From Lachnospiraceae bacterium UBA3850 (GTDB taxonomy: Bacteria; Bacillota; Clostridia; Lachnospirales; Lachnospiraceae), in assembly GCA_002392655.1 (NCBI GenBank), contig DGHK01000050.1, forward strand, positions 1-64,000: a stretch of 64,000 nt of DNA, in the 5' to 3' direction. The notes beneath the pieces were generated by a model. The model made no database searches. It was given only the letters and a program-made list of their open reading frames with translations, and was not told the DNA's origin. Positions 8,480 through 16,558 of this stretch are shown here, one piece after another (the stretch's first letter is position 1; the number at the start of each line of letters is the position of its first letter). The position numbers and the translations under genes are program-made.

Positions 8480-9583
8480 ATGCTCTTTATACATCCGGCG
8501 GTGTTAAAATGGGGACTTCCTGCACTTGCAGTTTGTGTCATTGTTTTTCACCTGATAAAGAGGAAAATAAAATATAAGGGTGGTATCAAGGCTGCCAACA
8601 CATCCTTTGTAAAGAGTCTGGATATCTATAAGTATAAACGCAGATTCTATACTGTGGTATCGATAGCACTTGAGCTTTGCATAGTTGCAACTCTCGCTGC
8701 ATCGTTGTTCCTTATCGCACGTCCGGCGAAGAAGGAAACAGTGAGTAACGGAACGAAGAAGAGAGATATATTCCTGTGTATGGATGTATCCTATTCCATC
8801 TATGCGTTAAATGCTGATCTGGTAGAAAATCTGGAGGATGTTGTAAGGGGACTGGACGGAGATAGATTTGGGATATCTATTTACAATACTACGACTGTTC
8901 TCTATGTTCCTATGACAGATGATTATGACTTCATCATATCCAAGCTCGAGGAGTTGAAGGAGTACTTCGTGCTTCAGAGCGAATTTATGGATAAGTACTA
9001 TGATGAAGATACCAATACCTACGATTACGATATGAATAATTATGATGATTATCTGGCACTTCAGGAGAAGCTGGACTATTACGATGCAGGAACCCTTGTA
9101 AATAACTATGTTAAGGGTAGCTCTCTTGTCGGAGAAGGACTTGCATCATGTGTTTACAGTTATCCGAGGCTTGAGGATGAGGACAGAACCAGAGTTATAA
9201 TCATGTCAACGGATAACGCTCAGGAAGAGAGATCAGAACCTCTTGTAGAGCTGGATGAAGCAACCGATATATGTAAGAAATATGATATCACGGTCTTCGG
9301 TCTTTTCCCTAAAAAGGAAAAGTGGAGCGGAATGAATACCACGGACTATCAGACTGACAAGGAAGAATTCCAGAAATGTGTTGAGAAGACAGGTGGTAAA
9401 TTCTACGAAGAGAGTAAGACTCTTACGGTAGAGGATATAGTAAAGGATATAGAGAAGGAAGAAGCTCTTGAGGTAGAGGAGGTTACAACAACCAAGATCT
9501 ATGATCAGCCGGCTGTGCCTGTAATCGTGATCCTCAGCTGCCTCGTGCTGATTCTTGTTATAGGACTGGTGATAAAGCTATGA
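8480..9583 (+). CDS. VWA-domain membrane protein (BatA-like)
   Basis: A 367-residue protein with membrane segments near residues 12-26 and 58-80 and a C-terminal one at about 345-365. The von Willebrand A domain between them carries the metal-binding DxSxS motif as DVSYS (D102, S104, S106). The domain faces the outside or the cytoplasm depending on topology; in Bat proteins it is exported. A Tyr/Asp-rich insertion (residues 170-205, with YDYDMNNYDDY) is unusual and may bind a ligand or calcium. It begins 1 bp after the previous stop and overlaps the next gene by 4 bp, so it is tightly coupled. Confidence 0.85.
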   Translation: MLFIHPAVLKWGLPALAVCVIVFHLIKRKIKYKGGIKAANTSFVKSLDIYKYKRRFYTVVSIALELCIVATLAASLFLIARPAKKETVSNGTKKRDIFLCMDVSYSIYALNADLVENLEDVVRGLDGDRFGISIYNTTTVLYVPMTDDYDFIISKLEELKEYFVLQSEFMDKYYDEDTNTYDYDMNNYDDYLALQEKLDYYDAGTLVNNYVKGSSLVGEGLASCVYSYPRLEDEDRTRVIIMSTDNAQEERSEPLVELDEATDICKKYDITVFGLFPKKEKWSGMNTTDYQTDKEEFQKCVEKTGGKFYEESKTLTVEDIVKDIEKEEALEVEEVTTTKIYDQPAVPVIVILSCLVLILVIGLVIKL

Positions 9584-10539
9584 TAACGAAACCTATAGTG
9601 CCTGTATTTATAGTTCTTCCGGTACTTCTTATAATGCTGGGAATATATGTATGGGTGACCATCAGAAAAAAAAGTAAGCTCCCGTTTAAGATTCTGGGTA
9701 TAGCAAGGATACTTGTGATTTTCGCACTTGTTTTTCTCATCAATCTCAGAATCATGGACAAGGAATACAATGCAGAGATAGAGATGAAGAATCTGGATGT
9801 ACTGTTCGTGGTTGATTCCACTATAAGTATGTGGGCTGAGGACTACGACGGCAACGAAACCAGAATGAGCGGAGTTTTAAATGATACTGAGTATATCATA
9901 GATGAGCTCATTGGAAGTAACTTCGGACTCATCCGTTTTGATAACAGAGCGCAGATACTTGCTCCATTTACACAGGATCATGAAACCGTAAAGGATGCAT
10001 TTAGTACTATCAAAACTCCGGATGTTAATTATGCGAAGGGTACTTCGTTAAATGTTTCAAAGGAAGCGATGAAGGAGCTTCTGGAGTCTTCAAATAAAAA
10101 AGAAGAGAGACTTACCATTCTTTTCTTTATCAGTGACGGTGAGATAACAGATGGCTCTGAGCTTGAGTCCTTTGCGGATCTGGAGTCACTTGTTGATGCC
10201 GGAGCGGTTCTCGGATATGGAACCGAAGAAGGCGGAGAGATGGTATATGATGACTGGGGTTCATATGTAAGAGACCCTGAAACAAATCAGCATGCAATCT
10301 CTAAAATTGACGAGGGCAACCTGAAGAAGATAGCAGAGGATCTGGACATAGACTATATCCATATGGATGATATGGCGAACATCAGATATCTGATCGAATC
10401 AATAAAGAGCGGAAGCTCACTAACTATTGAGAAGTCAGATTCAGTGACATATAAGGATACATATTTCTATTATGCTATCCCACTTGCAATAATGTTACTT
10501 TTGGAACTTGTTCTTTTTATAAGAAGAGGAAAGATATAA
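9580..10539 (+). CDS. VWA-domain membrane protein (BatB-like)
   Basis: A 319-residue second VWA protein of the operon. It has two N-terminal hydrophobic segments (about residues 8-26 and 40-56), a VWA domain whose metal-binding motif is DSTIS (D79, T81, S83, a DxTxS variant), and a C-terminal membrane segment ending in positively charged residues (FIRRGKI). The 4-bp overlap with the previous gene (ATGA) and the 6-bp gap to the next indicate co-translation. It is presumed to pair with the BatA-like protein and to be acted on by the MoxR ATPase; this is inferred from family context. Confidence 0.85.
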   Translation: MITKPIVPVFIVLPVLLIMLGIYVWVTIRKKSKLPFKILGIARILVIFALVFLINLRIMDKEYNAEIEMKNLDVLFVVDSTISMWAEDYDGNETRMSGVLNDTEYIIDELIGSNFGLIRFDNRAQILAPFTQDHETVKDAFSTIKTPDVNYAKGTSLNVSKEAMKELLESSNKKEERLTILFFISDGEITDGSELESFADLESLVDAGAVLGYGTEEGGEMVYDDWGSYVRDPETNQHAISKIDEGNLKKIAEDLDIDYIHMDDMANIRYLIESIKSGSSLTIEKSDSVTYKDTYFYYAIPLAIMLLLELVLFIRRGKI

Positions 10540-10545
10540 AATCTT

Positions 10546-11514
10546 ATGAGCAACAAAGACGATAAGAATAAACCGAATAATTCCAAAACTGAAGATGTGA
10601 AGGCTGAGAAGGTTAAGGCTGATAAGGCAAAGTCTGATAAGGTTAAAACCGAAAAGCAGGAGAAAAAAGAGGAACGTAAGGCTGAGAAGAAAGAGGCAAA
10701 ACGTCTGGACAAGGAACGTATCAAAGAGGAGAGACGTCTTGACAGAGAGGCCAGATTCAAGATAGAGAACCCGGTTAAGTTCATGAGAATCATAACTATA
10801 GTGGGTGTTTTCTTCGCGGTCTTTGCAGCGTTCTTTGCGATGAAATATATAGTCAACCTGGTATTCCTGATTAATTATGATAAAGGAAACTACTCTGTTG
10901 AGACAGAGGAATTTCTTCAGCATCTGAATATACCGGAGGGCTACCTGCCACATTATAATGCCGGTAATGCACATTATAAGCTGGAGGAATATGACAAGGC
11001 TATAGTGGAGTATCAGATGGCTCTTGAGGCACATCCGGGAGAGAAGAAGGAGTGCGATATCAGAGTTAACCTGGCACTTGCCATGCTGAAGAAGATAAAC
11101 TTCGATCATCTGGATACAGAAAAGGATAAGGAAAATGCTATTCGTACTCTTCAGGCAGCCAGAAATGTTCTCTGTGAGAAGGGTTGCGCAGATCCTTACG
11201 GAACTGACGGGCATGACCCTGAGGCTGAGCAGCTGAAGCAGGATATTGATAAGATGCTCGAGGAACTCGGAGCAGAACCTGAACCGCCAAAGAGCGATAA
11301 TGACAAGAAGAAGCAGAGTAAGGGAAGCGGCAAGAACGATAAGAAACAGACTCAGAGAGAGAAGCAGCTTCAGAAGGAATTGAACGAGCAGAAGAAGGAG
11401 AATAATCAGGAGAGACGTGACTATCAGGATCAGAAGGACATGCAGGGCGGCTCAGAAAGTGAACAGGGTGGTGGCGCAAGTCATAATCAAGATGAGGATA
11501 TAAAGACCTGGTAA
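10546..11514 (+). CDS. TPR-repeat membrane protein (BatC/BatE-like)
   Basis: A 322-residue protein with three parts. Residues 1-75 are an extremely charged Lys/Glu region (KVKADKAKSDKVK and similar). A membrane segment lies at about 84-108. TPR motifs follow from about 135 (YNAGNAHYKLEEYDKAIVEYQMAL). The last 90 residues are again highly charged and Gln-rich (KEKQLQKELNEQKKE style), ending in a Gly-rich stretch. TPR proteins close Bat operons, where they probably scaffold the VWA proteins. It starts 6 bp after the BatB-like gene, and the acyltransferase gene follows 6 bp after its stop. Confidence 0.8.
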   Translation: MSNKDDKNKPNNSKTEDVKAEKVKADKAKSDKVKTEKQEKKEERKAEKKEAKRLDKERIKEERRLDREARFKIENPVKFMRIITIVGVFFAVFAAFFAMKYIVNLVFLINYDKGNYSVETEEFLQHLNIPEGYLPHYNAGNAHYKLEEYDKAIVEYQMALEAHPGEKKECDIRVNLALAMLKKINFDHLDTEKDKENAIRTLQAARNVLCEKGCADPYGTDGHDPEAEQLKQDIDKMLEELGAEPEPPKSDNDKKKQSKGSGKNDKKQTQREKQLQKELNEQKKENNQERRDYQDQKDMQGGSESEQGGGASHNQDEDIKTW

Positions 11515-11520
11515 AACAAG

Positions 11521-12801
11521 ATGGGAAGTAAAAAGAACAACAACTTAAAATGGGATAAGCTGGACAATACTGCCCAGATTTTTCCTGTTATAGCTAGAGA
11601 GGGGATGAGTAATGTCTATCGCCTCTCTGCTGTGCTTAAGGAAGATATCAAACCGGAGGCTCTTCAGAAGGCGCTGGACAAGATACTTCCCTTTTTTGAT
11701 GTGTTCAATTCCATGATGAAGAAGGGAATCTTCTGGTACTATTTTGAGGAGAACAAGAGAAGAGCACCGAGAGTTACAGAGGAGTCGGATTATCCCTGCC
11801 AGTTTATCAATCCATATAAGAATAATAATTACCTCTTCAAGGTTACTTATTACAAGAACAGGATTAATCTTGAGGTATTCCATGCACTGACAGACGGCAA
11901 CGGTGCATACGGTTTTCTGAAGGAGCTGACCTACCAGTATTTGAGAAATATAACTCCCGAACTCGAAGGAAAAGTTAAGGACAGTCTGGGAGTGGAGACC
12001 TCACTTGATCAGGAGGACAGCTACTTAAATAATTATAAGAAGAAAGAGAAGAAAGCATATAAGACGCGTAAGTCCATCATAATAAAGGGTAACAAGTTTC
12101 AGACCAGCTGTATGGGAATTGTCCACGGAATTATGAGTGTCGAAGATATAAAGAAGGTGGCAAAGGAGTACGGTGTGACTATCAATCAGTACATAGTCGG
12201 AGCCTACACCTGGGCTATTTATACGAGTTATCTGAAAAAGAAGACTTCAAAAAAGCCTATCGTTACTGCAGTGCCAGTAAACCTGCGGCCTTACTTTGAT
12301 TCTGATACCAATAAGAATTTTTTCGTTGTGGTTTCTGCGGTGTTTGAACCGAAGAAGGAGGATTATACATTTGAAGAGGTTCTCAGTATTACAACGGATA
12401 GTCTGAAGGAACAGGTGACAAAGGAGAATCTGGAAAAACTGTTTTCGTATAATGTTTCAAACGAGATGAATGTTATGCTCCGTGCGGTGCCTCTGGTTTT
12501 GAAGAAGATGGCCATGAAGCAGGTGTACAACGCTTCGGCAAAGGCCAATACAACAACGGTTACAAATCTTGGTATCCTTAAGACCAGTGATCCGTATTCT
12601 GATTATATAGACAGATTCCAGGCAATCCTGTCCATGTCAAAGGGACAGAATATGAAGATAACGGTATGCTCCTACAAGGATACGCTGGTGCTTACCTTCA
12701 GTTCGTGCCTGAAGGATAGTCACATACAGAAGGCTTTCTTCAGGAAGCTTACTGAGGATGGAATAGATGTGACTGTAGAAACGAACGGCGTCTATTATTA
12801 A
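11521..12801 (+). CDS. Condensation/alcohol acetyltransferase-like protein
   Basis: A 426-residue soluble protein of the CoA-dependent acyltransferase superfamily. The catalytic HxxxDG motif is visible as HALTDGNGAYG at about residues 121-131, and the second structural landmark VPVNLRPYFD lies at about 255. Both match the alcohol-acetyltransferase/condensation-domain fold. It starts 6 bp after the Bat operon and is followed by a DUF6320-type membrane protein and an esterase, a trio I recognise from other clostridia. A role in forming or transferring an acyl ester on a lipid or alcohol is inferred; the substrate is unknown. Confidence 0.75.
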   Translation: MGSKKNNNLKWDKLDNTAQIFPVIAREGMSNVYRLSAVLKEDIKPEALQKALDKILPFFDVFNSMMKKGIFWYYFEENKRRAPRVTEESDYPCQFINPYKNNNYLFKVTYYKNRINLEVFHALTDGNGAYGFLKELTYQYLRNITPELEGKVKDSLGVETSLDQEDSYLNNYKKKEKKAYKTRKSIIIKGNKFQTSCMGIVHGIMSVEDIKKVAKEYGVTINQYIVGAYTWAIYTSYLKKKTSKKPIVTAVPVNLRPYFDSDTNKNFFVVVSAVFEPKKEDYTFEEVLSITTDSLKEQVTKENLEKLFSYNVSNEMNVMLRAVPLVLKKMAMKQVYNASAKANTTTVTNLGILKTSDPYSDYIDRFQAILSMSKGQNMKITVCSYKDTLVLTFSSCLKDSHIQKAFFRKLTEDGIDVTVETNGVYY

Positions 12802-12831
12802 ATCTACTATCATTACAGGGAAGTGTTAAAC

Positions 12832-13509
12832 ATGGCAGGAAGATGTATGCGATGTAAAATAAATATAGTTGATGACACACTTGAATGCCCTCTTTGTCAT
12901 GGTGTTCTTGATGGTGAAAGTGATGCGGAGATCGGACTCTCTGTTACTTATCCAAATGTGGCTGAGACAATGAAGCTTGCTATACTTGTGATACGTATTG
13001 TTATATTTGCTTCTATTATAGTTTTTGCTGCTGCGATGATTGTGAACTATATAACCTTCGACGGAGTATACTGGTCTGCAATCGTAGGAGTCGGACTCTT
13101 TATGGGTTGCCTGACGCTGGTGCTTCTTCTTAAGGAGAGAAAAAGTCTGCAGAGGAACATACAGATTCAGATGTGGATGGTCATTATCTTTTCGATTTTT
13201 ATGGATTATCTGATGGATTTCAGAGGATGGTCGCTCGGATATGCAATTCCTATCACTGTGGTTTCGATAGATATCGGTGTTATAATTTTTATGATCATCA
13301 GGATAAGCGGATGGCAGGCATTTATTATGACGGAGATAGTTACATTTCTCATAAGTGTCATTACACTGGTGCTTATGATAAAGGGCGTTACGGATATAAC
13401 GCTTTTTGCAATGATTGCAGTTGGCTTTACAGGACTTGTGTTATTAGGAACCGTGATGTTAGGACAAAGGATGATATCAGATGAAATACAGAGAAGATTC
13501 CAGGTCTGA
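12832..13509 (+). CDS. Zinc-ribbon membrane protein (DUF6320-like)
   Basis: A 225-residue protein that begins with a short zinc ribbon, Cys pairs at C5/C8 and C19/C22 (CMRC and CPLC), followed by six hydrophobic segments (from about residue 48 to 220). This layout matches the DUF6320 family. The ATG at 12832 is preferred over an upstream TTG because AGGGAAGTG sits 6-8 bases before it and the zinc ribbon starts at once. It overlaps the following esterase gene by 29 bp. The function is unknown; it is consistently found with the acyltransferase and esterase, so a membrane step in the same pathway is likely. Confidence 0.75.
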   Translation: MAGRCMRCKINIVDDTLECPLCHGVLDGESDAEIGLSVTYPNVAETMKLAILVIRIVIFASIIVFAAAMIVNYITFDGVYWSAIVGVGLFMGCLTLVLLLKERKSLQRNIQIQMWMVIIFSIFMDYLMDFRGWSLGYAIPITVVSIDIGVIIFMIIRISGWQAFIMTEIVTFLISVITLVLMIKGVTDITLFAMIAVGFTGLVLLGTVMLGQRMISDEIQRRFQV

Positions 13510-14407
13510 TAAGCTGAGCCACCGTGCAAGGATCATCAAGACCATCCTGAAAGAATATAATAAGGGCATTTTTCCCGGTACGAAAAATGATCTCATGAGT
13601 CAGGCTGAAAGCGAGATAGATGAGGAGTTTAAGTATCCTGATCATCTGGATGTTGAGCGTATAAGCCGGAAGAAATATGAGATGGAGAAGCTTACCTGGA
13701 AGGATTCCACAAGCAGATGGGCGATACTATATCTTCATGGCGGCGGCTATGTCAGACCGCTTAAGAAGAATTATAAAAGTATGGCAGGGCTTTACAGCGA
13801 GGTAGGCGGAGGTGCGGCAGTCTATACTGTTGATTACAGAGTGGCGCCTGAGAATCCATTTCCTGCTGCACTGGAGGACGCAAAGGATGCCTATGATTAT
13901 CTGCTTGAAGAGGGCTTTAGCAACGAGAATATCATAATTGCCGGTGACTCGGCCGGGGGAGGACTGGCTATGGCACTCTGTCATACGCTCAAGGCAACCT
14001 GGAGTCCCATTCCTGCAGGAATTATAGCTATGTCACCGTGGACGGATCTTACTGCAAGTGGAAGCTCTTATGAGGAGAATCGTGAGATTGATCTGGTGCT
14101 GGGAAATCAGAAACCGGAACTACTTTTCGATAATCCCTATATAGGAGATGCTGATCCAAAGGATCCCAGAATATCTCCGATGTATGGTGATTTTACCGGA
14201 TTTCCTCCGATGCTCATACAGGTCGGAACAGATGAGATGCTTTTCAGCGATTCCGTAACCGTGGCCGAGAAGGCGAAGGCAGTAGGAGTTAAAGTGAGAT
14301 TTTCCATATATAATGGAATGTTTCATGTGTTCCAGCTGGCAGGGACTCTTATGAAGGAGTCAAAGCAGGCTTGGGCAGAGGTTAAGAGATTTATAAATGA
14401 GATATAA
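13481..14407 (+). CDS. Alpha/beta hydrolase, hormone-sensitive-lipase-type esterase
   Basis: A 308-residue esterase of the HSL (family IV) group. The oxyanion-hole motif HGGG is at about residues 85-88 (YLHGGGYV). The nucleophile lies in GDSAGGG (about 158-164), the acid in QVGTDEM, and the histidine in GMFHVF near residue 282. No signal peptide is seen, so it is cytoplasmic. The start overlaps the DUF6320-like gene by 29 bp, so the two are translationally coupled. It likely hydrolyses a short acyl or acetyl ester, perhaps one made by the acyltransferase two genes upstream; that pairing is inference. Confidence 0.88.
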   Translation: MKYREDSRSDKLSHRARIIKTILKEYNKGIFPGTKNDLMSQAESEIDEEFKYPDHLDVERISRKKYEMEKLTWKDSTSRWAILYLHGGGYVRPLKKNYKSMAGLYSEVGGGAAVYTVDYRVAPENPFPAALEDAKDAYDYLLEEGFSNENIIIAGDSAGGGLAMALCHTLKATWSPIPAGIIAMSPWTDLTASGSSYEENREIDLVLGNQKPELLFDNPYIGDADPKDPRISPMYGDFTGFPPMLIQVGTDEMLFSDSVTVAEKAKAVGVKVRFSIYNGMFHVFQLAGTLMKESKQAWAEVKRFINEI

Positions 14408-14428
14408 GATATAGAAAAGGAGACTGAT

Positions 14429-15313
14429 ATGCAAAAATTCTATCTTGAAAATATGTATCTGAGAATAACTATTAATCAGAGAGGTGCTGAGGTTGCGAGC
14501 ATCCTTTCGAAGGAAAATGGACAGGAGTATCTCTGGAATGCAGACGAAAAGTTCTGGAAGAGAAGTTCACCTGTACTCTTCCCGATAGTAGGAAGTCTGA
14601 AGGACAGCTCATTTAAGGCTGAGGGCGAGGTGTGGCCTATGTCACAGCACGGCTTTGCCCGCGATATGGATTTCAAGATGACGAAGCAGCCTGATGGAAA
14701 GCTTATCATCTTTACCCTTGAGAGTAATGAGGATACACTGAAGCTTTATCCTTATAAGTTTAAGCTTGAGATAGAGTATCGCCTGGATGGCTATAAGCTC
14801 AGTGTTAAGTGGAGAGTAACAAACACAGATGACAAGGATATATACTTCCAGATAGGTGGTCATCCAGCATTTATGTGTCCTCTGAATAACAAGGCTAAGC
14901 AGAGCGAGTATTTCCTGAACTTTGATACGGATAAGGATCTTAGCTACAGCCTGCTCAGTTCAAATGGTCTAGTCGAGTCAGAGGGACATATACTTAAGAA
15001 TGATGGCGGACTGATTAGTATAGATGAGCATATGTTTGATAAGGATGCGCTGATTTTTGAGGGCTCACAGGCAAATAAGGTTTCACTCGTAAAGCCTGAC
15101 GGAATGGCATATCTGAGCGTTATATTTGACGCACCTCTTTTTGGAATCTGGTCACCGGCTGGTAAAAATGCTCCTTTTGTCTGCATCGAACCTTGGTATG
15201 GAAGAGCTGATAGGGAGAGCTTCAGTGGCGATATCTCTGAAAGAGAATATGAGAATAAACTGGCTCCCGAAGAGTTGTTTGAGGCGGAGTATACTATTGA
15301 AGTTGAGATGTAA
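14429..15313 (+). CDS. Aldose 1-epimerase family protein (LacX-like)
   Basis: A 294-residue galactose-mutarotase-fold protein. Landmarks are VLFPIVGSLKD, SQHGFARDM (with the catalytic-type His) and GGHPAFMCP. Enzymes of this family interconvert alpha and beta anomers of sugars; this branch (LacX/YihR-like) is less well defined and may act on phosphosugars. It starts 21 bp after the esterase, preceded by AAAGGAG, so it may be part of the same transcript. No signal peptide. The hup promoter begins shortly after its stop, so it ends this operon. Confidence 0.85.
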   Translation: MQKFYLENMYLRITINQRGAEVASILSKENGQEYLWNADEKFWKRSSPVLFPIVGSLKDSSFKAEGEVWPMSQHGFARDMDFKMTKQPDGKLIIFTLESNEDTLKLYPYKFKLEIEYRLDGYKLSVKWRVTNTDDKDIYFQIGGHPAFMCPLNNKAKQSEYFLNFDTDKDLSYSLLSSNGLVESEGHILKNDGGLISIDEHMFDKDALIFEGSQANKVSLVKPDGMAYLSVIFDAPLFGIWSPAGKNAPFVCIEPWYGRADRESFSGDISEREYENKLAPEELFEAEYTIEVEM

Positions 15314-15377
15314 GGTTAACATAAGCCGAAAAGCATAGAAAAATAGCCATATTTCTTGTATTTTTGCTAATAAAAAC

Positions 15378-15405
15378 TTGACATTTAGTAGTAAAAAAGT
15401 ATAAT
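15378..15405 (+). promoter_or_regulatory. Sigma-A promoter of hup
   Basis: A perfect TTGACA at 15378-15383 and a perfect TATAAT at 15400-15405 are separated by 16 bp. The HU gene starts about 80 bp downstream. Confidence 0.88.
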
Positions 15406-15483
15406 TAAATGGAGCGTTTTAGTTCAGTATAAGGGGGCTAGAATAGCAAATAATTTATAGTATGATTTAGGAGGATTTCTAAA

Positions 15484-15756
15484 ATGAACAAGACAGAACT
15501 TGTAGCAGCTATTGCTGAAAAGACAGAGCTTACAAAGGCTGATTCAGAGAAGGCTTTAAAGGCTTTTATCGAGACTGTAACAGAGACACTTAAGAGTGGT
15601 GACAAGGTTCAGCTCGTTGGATTTGGTACATTTGAGGTTTCTAACAGACCTGCTAGAACAGGACACAACCCTAGAACAGGTAAGTCTCTTAAGATCAAGG
15701 CTTCTAAGGCACCTAAGTTCAAGGCTGGTAAGGCATTCAAGGATGCTCTTAACTAA
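15484..15756 (+). CDS. hup: HU-family nucleoid DNA-binding protein
   Basis: A 90-residue HU protein of standard length. The signature GFGTFEV followed by the DNA-arm region [13 protein letters not shown] is intact, and the tail [12 protein letters not shown] is typical. It binds DNA as a dimer and bends or compacts the chromosome. AGGAGG sits 9 bases before the ATG. It has its own consensus promoter and a strong terminator right after it, so it is a monocistronic, highly expressed gene. It heads the conserved Firmicutes block hup-rqcP-divIC-tilS-ftsH. Confidence 0.97.
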   Translation: MNKTELVAAIAEKTELTKADSEKALKAFIETVTETLKSGDKVQLVGFGTFEVSNRPARTGHNPRTGKSLKIKASKAPKFKAGKAFKDALN

Positions 15757-15791
15757 TTAAAGTCTTATCTCTTTAATAAGAAATAAGTAAT

Positions 15792-15822
15792 CTGCCGCGA
15801 TAATCCTATCGCGGCAGTTTTT
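15792..15822 (+). terminator. Terminator of hup
   Basis: An 11-bp perfect stem CTGCCGCGATA/TATCGCGGCAG with a four-base loop, followed by TTTTT. Confidence 0.95.
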
Positions 15823-15882
15823 CTAACTAATAGGATTATTTGTATTTAGTTATTGTACGTGAATGAAAACGGGAGGAAAATT

Positions 15883-16122
15883 ATGAGACTGGATAAGTAT
15901 CTGAAGGTATCCCGCCTGATCAAGAGAAGAACTGTTGCGAATGAAGCCTGTGATGCAGGAAGAGTCACAGTAAATGGTAAAACCGCCAGAGCTTCCTATG
16001 ATGTAAAGGTTGGAGATGTGATAGAAATAGCATTTGGAAATAAGGCTGTAAAGGCTGAAGTATTGAAGGTTGCAGACACCGTAAAGAAGGAAGAAGCCGG
16101 TGAAATGTTTAAGTTAGTGTGA
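15883..16122 (+). CDS. rqcP: S4-domain RNA-binding protein RqcP (YabO)
   Basis: A 79-residue protein consisting of a single S4 RNA-binding domain (RLDKYLKVSRLIKRRT, then GRVTVNG). Its length and position after hup match RqcP/YabO, which binds stalled 50S-tRNA complexes and helps RqcH add alanine tails in ribosome quality control. The ATG at 15883 was chosen because GGGAGG lies 6-8 bases upstream; a longer in-frame reading from 15853 lacks a site. In spore formers yabP and yabQ follow; here divIC follows directly. Confidence 0.9.
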   Translation: MRLDKYLKVSRLIKRRTVANEACDAGRVTVNGKTARASYDVKVGDVIEIAFGNKAVKAEVLKVADTVKKEEAGEMFKLV

Positions 16123-16197
16123 CCAGGAGTATTTTATACTTGCATTATTTGTTTACATAAAGTATACTGTACTAGTGAATCTATATTTTCAAGGTGA

Positions 16198-16515
16198 ATG
16201 GATATGCAGACTACCTATAAAGAAAATTCAAACAGACAGTCACGCAAGGGCCTTCTGCTTGCTTTTGTTGTCGTTATTATAATTGTTGTGGCAACAGGTA
16301 TAAAGAGCTATTCGCTTAAGCAGAAGAATAAAGAGCTTCAGATAACAGAGACACATCTTGAACTGCAACTCGAGGAAGCAAACAATAAAGCGGATGAGCT
16401 TGTAGAGCGTGAGAAATATATGAAGACCAAGAAGTATATCGAGGATGAAGCAAAAAACAAACTGGGTCTTGTAAATAAGGACGAGATACTTATAAAACCT
16501 AAAGAAAAGGATTAG
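16198..16515 (+). CDS. divIC: Septum formation initiator family protein (DivIC/FtsL-like)
   Basis: A 105-residue bitopic membrane protein: a short basic cytoplasmic tail, one membrane helix (about residues 21-38, LLLAFVVVIIIVVA), then a coiled coil (residues 45-75, QKNKELQITETHLELQLEE) and a short C-terminal domain. This is the DivIC/FtsB layout; these proteins form a complex with FtsL and DivIB at the division septum. It stands where divIC stands in Firmicutes, between rqcP and tilS. The ATG at 16198 follows AAGGTG; 16204 is an in-frame alternative. Confidence 0.85.
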   Translation: MDMQTTYKENSNRQSRKGLLLAFVVVIIIVVATGIKSYSLKQKNKELQITETHLELQLEEANNKADELVEREKYMKTKKYIEDEAKNKLGLVNKDEILIKPKEKD

Positions 16516-16517
16516 TA

Positions 16518-16558
16518 TAGCAGTTGACGTGAAAGCGTTTGACTGCTACTATTTTTTT
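16518..16558 (+). terminator. Terminator between divIC and tilS
   Basis: TAGCAGT (16518-16524) pairs with ACTGCTA (16542-16548), with an inner ACG/CGT-type helix, and seven Ts follow at 16552-16558. It ends exactly where the most plausible tilS ATG begins. Confidence 0.8.
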